A DNA stretch of 64,000 bases from Fidelibacterota bacterium. GTDB lineage: Bacteria > Fidelibacterota > Marinisomatia > Marinisomatales > SCKK01. The translations under genes were made by a program, and so were the position numbers. Below, in pieces: positions 28,479 to 37,958 of the stretch; the first letter of the stretch is position 1, and every line of letters starts with the position of its first letter. The stretch is from NCBI GenBank assembly GCA_004124475.1, contig SCKK01000001.1, positions 1 to 64,000 of the forward strand, written 5' to 3'. A model generated the notes under the pieces. It searched no databases. It was given only the letters and a program-made list of their open reading frames with translations, and was not told where the DNA came from.

Positions 28479-29490
28479 TGCCCTTTTTCCCGGTAATACG
28501 CTTTATTTCTTTGTCAAAATCAGAGATGTAATTTTTATCTTGAGTGACACGATATATTTCATATTCCTTGTCAGCCTTTATTTTAGCTTCCAGGGCGCTG
28601 ACTTTGCCCTTATTCAGTAGTATCGGATAGTCGGATAATTCCAGAAAACGGTGGAGAAATTGAAACCAGTCCTGCATTTTCATCAGTATCTGCCGCTGTG
28701 CCCGATTTTCTGCCAAATCAAGATAGGCGGAGACGATCCGGTTCAGTTCCTTGATGTGGGTTTCACTTAAGTAATTTTTAGCAATGTGAATATCAGATTT
28801 TAAAATTTTACCGTCTCGCGCATGTTTCCAGTTGGTCAAACCCATATACGTTTTGGTTGCATCTGCTGAATCATAAATGATTTCGGCAGCCGTTTTTCCG
28901 GTTATGGCCCAATGAAGTCTATTTTGGACGGAAGCAAAAAATTCTTTTGTAATAGGAGCATTTTTATCATAATCAGCAGAAATGGCGTAAATATCGGTAA
29001 TCTTTTGGTAAAAGCGCCGTTCACTGGCCCGGATTTCCCGGATGCGCTCTAAGAGTTCGTCAAAATAATCCTTGCCGAAAAACCGATTGCCTTGCTTGAG
29101 CCGTTCATCATCCAGAACAAAGCCTTTGATGATATATTCTTTCAGCGTCCTGGTTGCCCAAATGCGGAACTGGGTAGCCTGATAGGAGTTAACGCGGTAG
29201 CCTACGGAGATAATGACGTCGAGGTTGTAGAATTTTGTATCGTATGTTTTACCGTCAGCGGCAGTTGTTCGGAAATTCCGAACAACTGAATCTTCATCCA
29301 ACTCACCGGTTATAAAAATATTTGTAAGATGTTCACTTATCGTTGCTTTTGATTTTCCAAACAGAACACCGATTGCCTTTTGCGTTAGCCAAATCGTTTC
29401 GTCTTTTAAAAAGACTTCGACATTTACCTTACCGTCTTTTCCGGTGTAAAAAAGGAAATCGGATTGTTTGGCGGGGAGATTGTTTTTCAT
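28468..29490 (-). CDS. RhuM family protein
   Basis: This 340-aa protein belongs to the RhuM family (named from a Salmonella pathogenicity island) and is often found inside type I restriction operons. The family core is visible: an N-terminal winged-helix-like part [20 protein letters not shown], then [20 protein letters not shown] and [23 protein letters not shown] helical C-terminal half follows. The biochemical role is unknown. The 3' end overlaps the hsdR start, and the ATG overlaps the stop of the short hsdR-start remnant, so translation is coupled through the operon. Confidence 0.92.
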   Translation of the reverse strand: MKNNLPAKQSDFLFYTGKDGKVNVEVFLKDETIWLTQKAIGVLFGKSKATISEHLTNIFITGELDEDSVVRNFRTTAADGKTYDTKFYNLDVIISVGYRVNSYQATQFRIWATRTLKEYIIKGFVLDDERLKQGNRFFGKDYFDELLERIREIRASERRFYQKITDIYAISADYDKNAPITKEFFASVQNRLHWAITGKTAAEIIYDSADATKTYMGLTNWKHARDGKILKSDIHIAKNYLSETHIKELNRIVSAYLDLAENRAQRQILMKMQDWFQFLHRFLELSDYPILLNKGKVSALEAKIKADKEYEIYRVTQDKNYISDFDKEIKRITGKKGSGK

Positions 29491-29603
29491 TATATAACCC
29501 TCTCTTCCGTCTCTCCTAAGGGATATACCACCCTCTCTCCCAAGAGGAGAGAAACTTGTTCAATAACAAATTCTTCGATTTCGGATTCGGTGATTTTGGT
29601 CAT
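29490..29603 (-). pseudogene. Duplicate hsdR 5' end (37-codon remnant)
   Basis: This short frame begins [16 protein letters not shown], almost identical to the true HsdR start at 28478 ([17 protein letters not shown]), and then loses homology and ends. The matching DNA (minus-strand copy of 29563-29597) closely parallels 28433-28470. Its ATG overlaps the TGA of the 1181-aa gene (ATGA), and its TAA overlaps the ATG of the RhuM gene. It is the scar of an hsdR start that once followed the 1181-aa gene. Confidence 0.82.
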
Positions 29604-32600
29604 ACTTCGGTTAATAGCTTATGTTCTTCAACAACAGCAATTGCTTCACGATCATATGATTCAGAAACAGCTTTAAGTGTTGATGCCAGACGATGATACC
29701 CGTTGTTTTCAACTTCATCAGCTTTTTTTCTCCACTCTGAGGCAAGCTCTTTTTCTGGTTTACTTGTCGGATCGACGAAATGTGCACCCCTAGAATTAAA
29801 TATTTCAGAATAAAAACCGCTTCGCATATCCTCATTATCCTTATTATTTAGAGCCTCGGCAGCAAATTTATTTATCCATAAACCATCAACATCTGAGGGA
29901 CAATAAAAAAGGACTTTACCAACATGACTCAATGCAACTTCAAGGTGCCCTGATTTTTCAGTAGACTTTATTATTTCATCAAGCCACTCATTTAGTTTAT
30001 CACCAGAAAAACTTCCATCTGTTTGCGTACCTGGCGGCGTGTGCCACCCCTCAAGTGACCTCGATGCGTTGGAAGCGACGGTTTTTTCCTGCTTAGATGG
30101 TTCTTGCTCTGTTTTTGGCGTATCCTTTGAGCGATAAATAAGGCGTATTACATCACAAAAAAAGTTTGGGTCAGTAATTAGACGATTTTCTAATAATTTT
30201 GGTCTTGCACCAGAATGACCATCCAAAAGCGGCAGATATGCCCATTCTATACGAAACAGATCATCAGGATTGACATCAGAATCCTCTTGTAAAAATTTAA
30301 TTATTTCTATTGTATCGTACGCATCTAATCTATCAACTATTTCTTTAGATGATAGAGCAGATAGGAGCGCTTTAATTGCTCTTTGTATATCTAATTGTCT
30401 ATGAATATGAAGATTTTTACTGAGACATTTAATAGCTGAATTAGGTCTGCCATATTTTATTAGCTTATCAACTGCCATATTTATATCACCGTCAGTTTGA
30501 TAAGGATTTACGATAACCTGACTCCAATAATCACCTTCAGATTTAGGAATATGTTCGTATACTCTTTTCCATGTTTCTGAAGTAAATGGAAGATAGGATA
30601 AAAAACGAGCTATTTGTTGAATAGTCAAATTTTCCATCTCAATATTATCAACCCATTCCCATCCTTGACTTTTGTGTCTACTCCAGACATATCCACTAAT
30701 AAAATATTCAAAATTTTTATTTTCGGTGCCGATTAGACTAGGGAGAATATCCGAATCAACAGATACATCAGCCAATGAACCGTAGGAATCCCCGACACCC
30801 ATTGGTGACTCAACCATTTCTACAAACTTAAGTATGGTTTTTTTCCCGCCAGAGTCTAAAATGTCTTTTATTGCCTTCTGTTTACGTTTTTCAAGTTTCT
30901 TCTGTTGCGTTTGCCAATCCTCATTTTTTTCATAAAGATCATAGTTATGTTCATTAAATAATCTTCTATATAGATTTAATGGGTTTTTTGGTGAAAGGGC
31001 ATTAGCAACCTCCTCAATTTTTGTAACTATATCGCCACTTAGAGCCCATTCAGTATCAGAAAACCGTTTATGTTTTGATGCGAAGTCAGTTAATCCCTCC
31101 CAAATATTCAATCTTTGGGACTCTGGTATTTTTATAATTGCTTGAGATTCTAGGTGATTAAGAATTTTATCAAAGGACACTTTGGGCAGATTATCAAGAT
31201 GACCAATAAGTTCATTAAGTTTATCATGATCATCTTTAGCCATTTTTACTGCAAGGTCCGCGTAGAAAGAAACCTGTTCAAAATATTCAACTTTTTTAAT
31301 TTTTATATTGATGCCCTCTACACTGATGTTTCGCCATCTTGGTTTATAAGATCCTGAAGAAGTTTGATGCTGATTTGGTAGTAGACTAACTAAAAGCTGC
31401 CATGTTATATCTGGATTTTCATTCAGAAGTGTTTGCATTGCGACTTTTCGTTTATCAAATGACGCCAAAGTTTGTGGAAGCCATGGGAGAAAAATAGTTG
31501 ATAAAGAATTTGATGGGCGATTACCCCAATTACCTCCTGGGTCGAGAGATGCTAATTCTCCAAGAATAACGGAAACTCTTACTAAATACTGTTCTTCCCA
31601 GGCAAGAGCTTCAAGCGACCATAGCAAGCCAGTCATATAATTACTACCAGTTATACCATCGCCTTCTTCACTGAATAGCATAGTAATAGGGCATGGGGTT
31701 TTTTTAATTGCTTTTTCAACAGAAATTAGGAATTCATCGGGTGAGGATTCAGCAAGTACTGGAAGTAAAGAGTTTAAGCTAGCCCAAAGAATCCAATCCG
31801 AATCTTGAAATATTTCACGGATGGTTAAAACCGCACTAGTCTCACATTTATTCATTGAACAATTGACCAGAACACTTGAATAACAAGCAATTAGAGCTAA
31901 ACCCTCAGCAAGACCTGTTCGTAAATTGGTTGAATACTTCGGTACTTTATCATATAAGCTTGCGGCAAATCTATCTTCTTTTGATAGTTCAAACTTCGGA
32001 TCACGTTCCGTTAAAACAGATACTGCACATTGTTTGAATAGATCAAGATTATCATCGAAAATTCTAGTTCCTAATTCTAACCAGAGACTTTTTCGATCTT
32101 TTATTTTCCAAATTCCATTCTTCAGATTTATAGGGCTATTAGGATCTTGTAAAACTTCCCGAATTTTCAGTATCCAACTACTATATTCTTCCCTTGCTAA
32201 TTGACTAATAATTGCCCTATCATTATCAGCTTTATCATCCCATGAACCGATGAGATTAGCAATTGCAAGTTCATTTGCATATTTGTGTTGATTCCAATCT
32301 TGAATCTGTACTTCAATTTTCTTTTCTATAAGATCGCTCGGTATTACGTTTAAAGGAGCTTTTTTGAAAACAGAACTGATTCCTTCATCAATTGTGCTAG
32401 TTGTTACAAAGCCAGCGTGCTCGCTTTCCCATTCAACATGATCCTTTATCTGTGCCCACAGCGCATTAGTGTTTTCATGGGAATATTGACCAATAATTGT
32501 ATGCAACAAGGAAAGTGTTACACCCTTGATGTCAAGATCATAAATAAGTAAGTGGAAGGATTTTAAAAACCTAAAAACCTGATCGTCTGTTAAATCTATA

Positions 32601-33145
32601 CCATCGTTTGCGTTTTTTAAATGTTCTTTAAAGATTTGAAGTTTTGCACGCTGATCATTACTAGTAAATTTTCCAAGATCAACCCGAGCAATAAAATCAT
32701 CAGCATTCTCAGAATGTTCAGCTTGGTGTAAAAGTGATCGCACGCTATCAGTATCCCTAGAAGACAAGGGTCCGCTGATCAATGCAATAGCGTCATTAGT
32801 CTTTGAGAATATTTTTGCGTTATTGTAATCATTCCAGGCAGACTGGATAACCTCTCCTAAAATTTTATTCCGTTTTGTGAAATTAATCTTGTGTTTTATT
32901 TGACATAATAATTTTGCTTGTCTTTCAGATTCAGGTTGTTGTACATATACGATAATATCATCTGTTTCAAATCCCTTATATTTCCCTTGTAACTTTATTT
33001 TAACAATTGGCCAAGTAGGTAAACAGGGTGCAAAACCACCAGCAAGCATCAGAACTACAAATGAAGTTTGTACACGGTTTTCAAAATGAATCCCCAGACC
33101 ACCAGTAGACGCCGGATTGCTAATTTGCTTTCCAGTGTTACTCAT
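29600..33145 (-). CDS. 1181-aa protein with putative N-terminal PD-(D/E)xK nuclease, cargo of the type I RM island
   Basis: I do not recognise a named family for this large protein. The first 140 residues look like a DUF4297/Cap4-type restriction-fold nuclease: E22 in FENRVQ, D62-D63 in GFETDD and Q82-I-K84 in LLCQIKHKI fit the E...D...(E/Q)xK order. The conserved-looking opening GGLGIHFENRVQTSFVVLML precedes IALISGPLSSRD. The remaining thousand residues appear helical, without a convincing Walker A, and may be a sensor or scaffold. Its ATG overlaps the TGA of an hsdS 3' remnant, and its TGA overlaps the ATG of an hsdR 5' remnant. A role as an additional anti-phage or nuclease component is an inference from position and fold. 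Confidence 0.8.
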   Translation of the reverse strand: MSNTGKQISNPASTGGLGIHFENRVQTSFVVLMLAGGFAPCLPTWPIVKIKLQGKYKGFETDDIIVYVQQPESERQAKLLCQIKHKINFTKRNKILGEVIQSAWNDYNNAKIFSKTNDAIALISGPLSSRDTDSVRSLLHQAEHSENADDFIARVDLGKFTSNDQRAKLQIFKEHLKNANDGIDLTDDQVFRFLKSFHLLIYDLDIKGVTLSLLHTIIGQYSHENTNALWAQIKDHVEWESEHAGFVTTSTIDEGISSVFKKAPLNVIPSDLIEKKIEVQIQDWNQHKYANELAIANLIGSWDDKADNDRAIISQLAREEYSSWILKIREVLQDPNSPINLKNGIWKIKDRKSLWLELGTRIFDDNLDLFKQCAVSVLTERDPKFELSKEDRFAASLYDKVPKYSTNLRTGLAEGLALIACYSSVLVNCSMNKCETSAVLTIREIFQDSDWILWASLNSLLPVLAESSPDEFLISVEKAIKKTPCPITMLFSEEGDGITGSNYMTGLLWSLEALAWEEQYLVRVSVILGELASLDPGGNWGNRPSNSLSTIFLPWLPQTLASFDKRKVAMQTLLNENPDITWQLLVSLLPNQHQTSSGSYKPRWRNISVEGINIKIKKVEYFEQVSFYADLAVKMAKDDHDKLNELIGHLDNLPKVSFDKILNHLESQAIIKIPESQRLNIWEGLTDFASKHKRFSDTEWALSGDIVTKIEEVANALSPKNPLNLYRRLFNEHNYDLYEKNEDWQTQQKKLEKRKQKAIKDILDSGGKKTILKFVEMVESPMGVGDSYGSLADVSVDSDILPSLIGTENKNFEYFISGYVWSRHKSQGWEWVDNIEMENLTIQQIARFLSYLPFTSETWKRVYEHIPKSEGDYWSQVIVNPYQTDGDINMAVDKLIKYGRPNSAIKCLSKNLHIHRQLDIQRAIKALLSALSSKEIVDRLDAYDTIEIIKFLQEDSDVNPDDLFRIEWAYLPLLDGHSGARPKLLENRLITDPNFFCDVIRLIYRSKDTPKTEQEPSKQEKTVASNASRSLEGWHTPPGTQTDGSFSGDKLNEWLDEIIKSTEKSGHLEVALSHVGKVLFYCPSDVDGLWINKFAAEALNNKDNEDMRSGFYSEIFNSRGAHFVDPTSKPEKELASEWRKKADEVENNGYHRLASTLKAVSESYDREAIAVVEEHKLLTEV

Positions 33146-33246
33146 GTTGCTACCCGTACTTCACCACTCATCAATTTGGGTAGCAGGGTGTCTCGGAGTT
33201 TTTCTAGGGTGCGGATTTGATTATTGTTAATAACAATTTTATCCAT
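33142..33246 (-). pseudogene. Duplicate hsdS 3' end (34-codon remnant)
   Basis: This frame ends QIRTLEKLRDTLLPKLMSGE and then VRVAT, nearly identical to the last residues of the full HsdS (RILEKLRDTLLPKLMSGEVR). Homology-like text extends upstream to about 33290. The stop TGA overlaps the ATG of the 1181-aa gene. It is the relic of an hsdS gene that once preceded that gene. Confidence 0.85.
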
Positions 33247-33327
33247 AATCGGTGCTTCTTGAATATCCATCACTTCATTTATGTATTTACCTTATTTTAT
33301 AAAATGTTTTGTGTAATGAATTAGAAA

Positions 33328-33588
33328 TTAACTCCTTTGATGTTCAGTATAAGACCTTATCAACTTGCTCATTGGTTCTTTATTCACAATCCCATCTTCA
33401 AGATTAAACCATGTCTTCACAGCCAGACCCAAATTCCGATTTGTTGTGTCCAGATTGCTATCCCGACCGATAACACGCAAGTATTCTTGCATTAAATCTT
33501 TGTCATCTTCAATGTAACAAAAGAATAAATCGGTTATTTCCCGTGTAAACTCTGTTAGTGCATGTTGTTGAAATTCACTTAAAGTCAT
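33328..33588 (-). CDS. 86-aa protein of unknown function between hsdS and the 1181-aa gene
   Basis: The start follows AAGGAGG, an excellent ribosome binding site, so this is very likely translated. It is a compact, acidic, probably helical protein (EFTREITDLFFCYIEDDKDL and RVIGRDSNLDTTNRNLG). I recall similar small proteins near restriction genes but know no function. It begins 16 nt after the hsdS stop and is followed by the duplicate hsdS 3' end. Confidence 0.8.
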   Translation of the reverse strand: MTLSEFQQHALTEFTREITDLFFCYIEDDKDLMQEYLRVIGRDSNLDTTNRNLGLAVKTWFNLEDGIVNKEPMSKLIRSYTEHQRS

Positions 33589-33603
33589 TTTATTTCCTCC
33601 TTG

Positions 33604-34713
33604 TTAATAAGCCACCCTCACCTCACCACTCATCAATTTCGGTAATAGTGTATCTCGGAGTTTTTCAAGGATGCGGATTTGAGATTTATTATTACTTCTC
33701 TTTTCAAAAACCTGCTTTGTGAATTCAGAAAATTTCTTGATTAATTCAGTAGGTGGAATTGTTAACTCAACACTTAAAGCAATATTCCGATTGAGACCAG
33801 GAACAGCACTATCAGTATTCATTTCTTCGAAGTTTATGTTTTTTAAAAGAAAGTATTCAAAAAATAAACTGTTACTATTTATTCTGGATTTAACATAATA
33901 AGTAGTATCGATTGGGTAAAAGTTATCTTCGATATAAATAGTTTTACCTAAAGTTCCTTTTCTGCCAATTACAATACCAGGGCCTTGCACAAGATAATTG
34001 GAATGAAAACCAACTATTCCACTTGAACCAACAACTGGGTAACCAACCCCAGCTCTCTCACTTCTTTTTAGTCCTTTACCATAAACTAACTCTATTAAAT
34101 CACCTAAAGTCCCTTCCTCCCAATCCTCCTGCGCTTTCTCAACAAACCATTGCCTGAAAAGTGTTTCTGCCATTGCTTCAAGGGTTTTATTCTGGCGTTG
34201 GAGCAGGTCGATTTTGTCATCAAGACTAGAAAGCACTGAGACGATGGCTTTTTGTTCGAAGAGAGGAGGGAGAGAAATATCAAGATTGTATATGTGGTCA
34301 AATGTAATTTGAGGAAATGTGCCTGACCTATCTTCCGCTATCATTTGCAGATATTCAAGTCGTTCTTTAGATGTGAGAAAAATTTTAAAAAAGTTTCTAT
34401 CGATTTTATCATTGCAGCGGAGAACCATTAATTTTGTTGAAACGACGTAATTCTCAGCATTAAAATCAATCATTGCATAACGTCCATTTGCTGGACGTAT
34501 TTCACTAAATAAAAAATCCCCATTTTTTATTTTCTTTTTCGCCTGTCCTGGTAAACCAGCGGAATCTTGTAATTCGTGATTAATTACACGGCCGAGCAAA
34601 ATATCTGAAGTATTTAAAAAAACAACTTGTTCATATGGTTTGAATTTATATGTTTCTGAAATGCTATCTACATATTCACCCAGCTTAGATTCTTTCCATT
34701 CACCCATCCGCAT
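33604..34713 (-). CDS. hsdS: HsdS type I restriction enzyme specificity subunit
   Basis: HsdS reads the bipartite target sequence and holds two HsdM subunits. This 369-aa protein has two target recognition domains (about residues 5-150 and 195-335). Each is followed by a conserved coiled-coil spacer: FEQKAIVSVLSSLDDKIDLL after the first and NKSQIRILEKLRDTLLPKLM after the second. It lies 21 nt after hsdM. The specificity cannot be deduced. Confidence 0.95.
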   Translation of the reverse strand: MRMGEWKESKLGEYVDSISETYKFKPYEQVVFLNTSDILLGRVINHELQDSAGLPGQAKKKIKNGDFLFSEIRPANGRYAMIDFNAENYVVSTKLMVLRCNDKIDRNFFKIFLTSKERLEYLQMIAEDRSGTFPQITFDHIYNLDISLPPLFEQKAIVSVLSSLDDKIDLLQRQNKTLEAMAETLFRQWFVEKAQEDWEEGTLGDLIELVYGKGLKRSERAGVGYPVVGSSGIVGFHSNYLVQGPGIVIGRKGTLGKTIYIEDNFYPIDTTYYVKSRINSNSLFFEYFLLKNINFEEMNTDSAVPGLNRNIALSVELTIPPTELIKKFSEFTKQVFEKRSNNKSQIRILEKLRDTLLPKLMSGEVRVAY

Positions 34714-34734
34714 TAACCGTTTTGAGCCTTTCCA

Positions 34735-36330
34735 TCATAGTAAATGCTTCTTTATCAAATTTTGAGAAGACGAACCATTTTTTAGTTCAATCTTCGCCAG
34801 GTTTTCTTTTATTAAAGCGTTGAGTTTTGTTTCCTCTTTCAACTGCTCCTCAAAATCTGCTTTTAACTTGCTAAACCGCTCATTAAAATCAAAATCATCC
34901 TCGCCATCCTGCAAGCCTACATACCTGCCCGGTGTCAGCACATAATCCAGTTCTCTGACCCGCTCAATGGAAGCTGACTTACAAAAGCCTTTCACATCTA
35001 CATAATCCCCCGCGGCTGAGCCCGTCGAAGCCCGCCAGTTATGATAGGTTTCGGAAATTTTCATAATGTCTTCCTGAGAGAATTCCCGGGTCCGGCGATT
35101 GATTAGATGTCCCAGGTTGCGGGCATCGATAAACAGAATTTCATCGGTGCGGTTGCGGAACTTGCCGTTGGCTTTATCGCGGCTCAAGAACCACAAGCTG
35201 GCGGGTATCTGCGTATTCAAAAACAGTTTGGCGGGCATGTTTACGATACAATCCACCAAACGGGCTTCAATCAGTTCTTTGCGAATGTCTCCTTCACCGG
35301 ATGTTTTAGAAGTCAACGCGCCTTTCGATAAAACAAACCCCGCTTGTCCGCTAGGGCTTAAATGATAAATGAAGTGTTGTATCCAGGCATAGTTTGCGTT
35401 TCCGGTCGGGGGTACGCCATACATCCATCTGCCGTCTTTTCTAAGAAGATCACCACTCCAATCACTGTCATTAAACGGCGGATTGGCAATCACATAATCG
35501 GCTTTTAAATCCTTATGGCTGTCATTTAAGAAAGAACCTTCGTTGTTCCACTTCACCTGTGAACTGTCTATGCCCCGAATCGCCAGATTCATTTTCGCTA
35601 GTCGCCATGTAGTTTGGTTACTTTCCTGGCCGTATATAGAGATATCATTCACCTTGCCCTGGTGCTCGGCGACGAACTTTTCCGAATGCACAAACATACC
35701 TCCTGAACCACAGCAGGGATCGAACACCCGTCCTTTATAAGGTTCCAGCATTTCAACCAGCAGTTCGACCACACTTCTGGGGGTGTAGAACTGGCCACCC
35801 TTTTTCCCCTCCGCCAGGGCAAATTCACCCAGGAAATATTCAAAGACATGTCCAAGGATGTCAGCGCTTCGTGCTTTTGCATCACCCAGGGCGATATTAC
35901 CGATCAGGTCAATCAAACCACCGAGATTAGTGGGATCCAGATTGCCTCTGGCATACACCTTTGGTAAGACATCTTTCAGCAATGGATTATCTTGTTCGAT
36001 GGCATCCATGGCTGCATCCACATCTTTACCAATTTCAGGCAGTTTTGCTCTTTTTAATAAATATGACCACCTGGTTGATGGCGGAACAAAGAACACGTTT
36101 TCAGCCTTATACTCATCTCTATCCTCAGGGTCGGCACCGGCATATTCTCCTTCACTCTTTACAAGTTTAGAGTGTAATTCCTCAAAAGCATCAGAGATAT
36201 ATTTCAGAAAGATTAGTCCAAGTATAATGTGTTTGTACTCAGCGGCGTCAATATTTTTGCGCAGTTTATCAGCGGCTTTCCAGAGTTGTTTTTCAATAGG
36301 TTCTGTTTTGGTGTTACTTTTTTTGGCCAT
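34735..36330 (-). CDS. hsdM: HsdM type I DNA N6-adenine methyltransferase
   Basis: This 531-aa methyltransferase subunit transfers methyl groups from SAM to adenine in the HsdS target. The N-terminal HsdM_N domain begins [20 protein letters not shown]. The SAM motif is [12 protein letters not shown], and the catalytic motif NPPF is in [32 protein letters not shown] precedes the SAM site as usual. A REP-like palindrome at 35014-35032 is embedded in the coding region. A long reading frame on the opposite strand is a shadow. Confidence 0.96.
   Translation of the reverse strand: MAKKSNTKTEPIEKQLWKAADKLRKNIDAAEYKHIILGLIFLKYISDAFEELHSKLVKSEGEYAGADPEDRDEYKAENVFFVPPSTRWSYLLKRAKLPEIGKDVDAAMDAIEQDNPLLKDVLPKVYARGNLDPTNLGGLIDLIGNIALGDAKARSADILGHVFEYFLGEFALAEGKKGGQFYTPRSVVELLVEMLEPYKGRVFDPCCGSGGMFVHSEKFVAEHQGKVNDISIYGQESNQTTWRLAKMNLAIRGIDSSQVKWNNEGSFLNDSHKDLKADYVIANPPFNDSDWSGDLLRKDGRWMYGVPPTGNANYAWIQHFIYHLSPSGQAGFVLSKGALTSKTSGEGDIRKELIEARLVDCIVNMPAKLFLNTQIPASLWFLSRDKANGKFRNRTDEILFIDARNLGHLINRRTREFSQEDIMKISETYHNWRASTGSAAGDYVDVKGFCKSASIERVRELDYVLTPGRYVGLQDGEDDFDFNERFSKLKADFEEQLKEETKLNALIKENLAKIELKNGSSSQNLIKKHLL
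35014..35032. repeat. REP-like palindrome inside hsdM
   Basis: GGCTGAGCCCGTCGAAGCC has the same CTGAGC-N-GTCGAAG core as the copy in hsdR. It is translated in frame in the ASTGSAAGD region of HsdM. Confidence 0.6.
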
Positions 36331-36387
36331 GTATCTTATTTCTACCTTTTATTCTTTAATGATGGAATTATTGCTTTACGTTGGGTT

Positions 36388-36618
36388 TCAATTTGTTTCG
36401 GTGTCAGCTAATATTTCTCTAGCATTTATTAGAAAATCTAATGTTTTTGTGAATCCTTCAACTGTATCATTTAAGGCTGATTTTAAGTGGATCGGTATTT
36501 GTCGTCTTTTTTCCATCAATCGAAGAATTTCACTTCTATCTGAAGTAGCAAATGAACGTTTATACGAGAAGTCGGACCCACTACCAAAATAATGAACAAT
36601 ATTATCTGTTAAACTCAT
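36388..36618 (-). CDS. 76-aa hypothetical protein upstream of hsdM
   Basis: This short frame is immediately upstream of hsdM on the same strand (58 nt gap). The product is basic near the middle and probably helical (SEILRLMEKRRQIPIHLKSA). The ribosome binding site is weak (GAGAGCGG). A longer frame on the opposite strand covers most of it, but that one is antisense to hsdM and less credible. No family is recognised. Confidence 0.45.
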   Translation of the reverse strand: MSLTDNIVHYFGSGSDFSYKRSFATSDRSEILRLMEKRRQIPIHLKSALNDTVEGFTKTLDFLINAREILADTETN

Positions 36619-37166
36619 ATTTTTTTACCCGCTCTCATTATATTTTATTATCGAGGTTATAACAATAACCTAGGTATTTGATACACCTTAAAATTATCTC
36701 AAAATCCCATCCCAAAACAGCCTTTTCTATCTCAAAACTCATCTCAAAATCAAAGTCTAACAGGCAGGGGAGTCTATCTGTTAAATGTTACCGGTTTTCA
36801 ACTCTTCTTTGTTTCAGGGATTTTTTACTTTTAACTGATATCTATATTGAGTGATTCAACCCCTATATTCGATGAAGAGGTAATAATCAATGGAGTGATG
36901 CAATCCGCCAGTTGGCGGACATTCAAATCAACCAATGAACACAAGCAGGGATGCTTTTTCTACCCCGAAACTTCGGAGCTCAATTTAGGTGTTAGAATGT
37001 TGGGCAACATTTCATAAAAGAACAAAGCTACATCCAGATGTAATGACATAATCCTATATTTATTGGTTTTGATGATTCATTCAAACTTCTTACAATTCGT
37101 TTAGCTGAGTATCATAATTTTCATATTTTCGTAATTAGGGGAAACAAATTTTCAATTTTTATTTTG
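36619..37166. other. Spacer between the RM island and the sulfotransferase gene
   Basis: About 545 nt without a supported gene. It has short repeats of the type ATCTCAAAA(T/C) near 36695-36755, the palindrome at 36904-36919 and a decayed CCCGAAACTTCGG at 36964-36976. It probably holds the promoter of the RM operon on the minus strand. Confidence 0.5.
36904..36919. repeat. TCCGCCAGTTGGCGGA palindrome
   Basis: A one-base variant of the palindrome at 3271-3286. Confidence 0.65.
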
Positions 37167-37958
37167 ATGGATATAAATTTACTAAAAAGAATTATTATCA
37201 TTGCTTCTTTCCGTCGTTCAGGAACTCATCTTACGATTGATTCTTTAATCAATAATTCTTCAAATATTTCAACAAAATTGGTCGTTATAGATCAACTCTC
37301 CAAAAAACATGGTTTGAATATTCCCCTCACGAAGTTTTTAAAGAAATTGGAGTCAGCAACCAAAAGAAAACAATATATTATTTTCAAGACTCACCAACCT
37401 GACTCTACTTATCCACTTGCAGCAGAAAGCCGATCATTTCTAGAAAATGTATTAGCTAATGCCAAGAAAGTTTACGTGGTACGAGATGGTCGAGATGTTA
37501 TGGTCTCTCTATGGTACTATCTTCAAACTATCAAATCTGAAAAGGGAAATAGTTTTACTGATATCCTAAACAGGTATGCTTCTGTTTGGCAAGTACATAG
37601 TGATCATTGGTTACAGAAGGACGTTTATTTACTCAAGTTTGAGGATTGGCACAAGGAATATGAAATAACTCTTAATCGTCTATTCGACTTTATTGAATTA
37701 CCATCACCCCGAAAGATTAAAAATATGGTAGGTACATTTCAAGCTGATCTTAGACATGATAATCGTTTACCGTCAATCTTACAACGGATACTCCGAAAAA
37801 CACCATGGAAAGGAAAAAGACTAACTACTGTGGAACCAAGAGCAGGTAAAATAGGAGAATGGGAAAATCATTTTTCATCAGGAGATAAAACCATTTTTAA
37901 GCATTTAGCCGGAGAAATGTTGATAAAATTAGGTTATGAAGAAGACAATGATTGGTGA
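37167..37958 (+). CDS. Sulfotransferase domain protein
   Basis: This 263-aa protein resembles PAPS-dependent sulfotransferases. The 5'-phosphosulfate loop is ASFRRSGTHLTIDSLI and the 3'-phosphate-binding motif is VVRDGRDVMVSLWYYL. FEDWHKEYEITLNRLFDFI and the C-terminal GKIGEWENHFSS follow, as in the family. The ATG at 37167 is preferred over the TTG one codon upstream. The acceptor is unknown. It stands alone on the plus strand between two accessory regions. Confidence 0.88.
   Translation: MDINLLKRIIIIASFRRSGTHLTIDSLINNSSNISTKLVVIDQLSKKHGLNIPLTKFLKKLESATKRKQYIIFKTHQPDSTYPLAAESRSFLENVLANAKKVYVVRDGRDVMVSLWYYLQTIKSEKGNSFTDILNRYASVWQVHSDHWLQKDVYLLKFEDWHKEYEITLNRLFDFIELPSPRKIKNMVGTFQADLRHDNRLPSILQRILRKTPWKGKRLTTVEPRAGKIGEWENHFSSGDKTIFKHLAGEMLIKLGYEEDNDW

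Noticed and set aside
29600-33145. Possible NTPase (STAND/Avs-like) in the 1181-aa protein
   Set aside because: The only Gly-Lys-rich piece (SGGKKTIL) does not fit a Walker A motif, and no Walker B partner follows. The architecture is nuclease plus long helical part.
35858-36592. 244-codon open frame on the plus strand opposite hsdM
   Set aside because: It lies mostly antisense to a well-defined methyltransferase gene, and the protein has no recognisable domain. It is a shadow of hsdM codon use.
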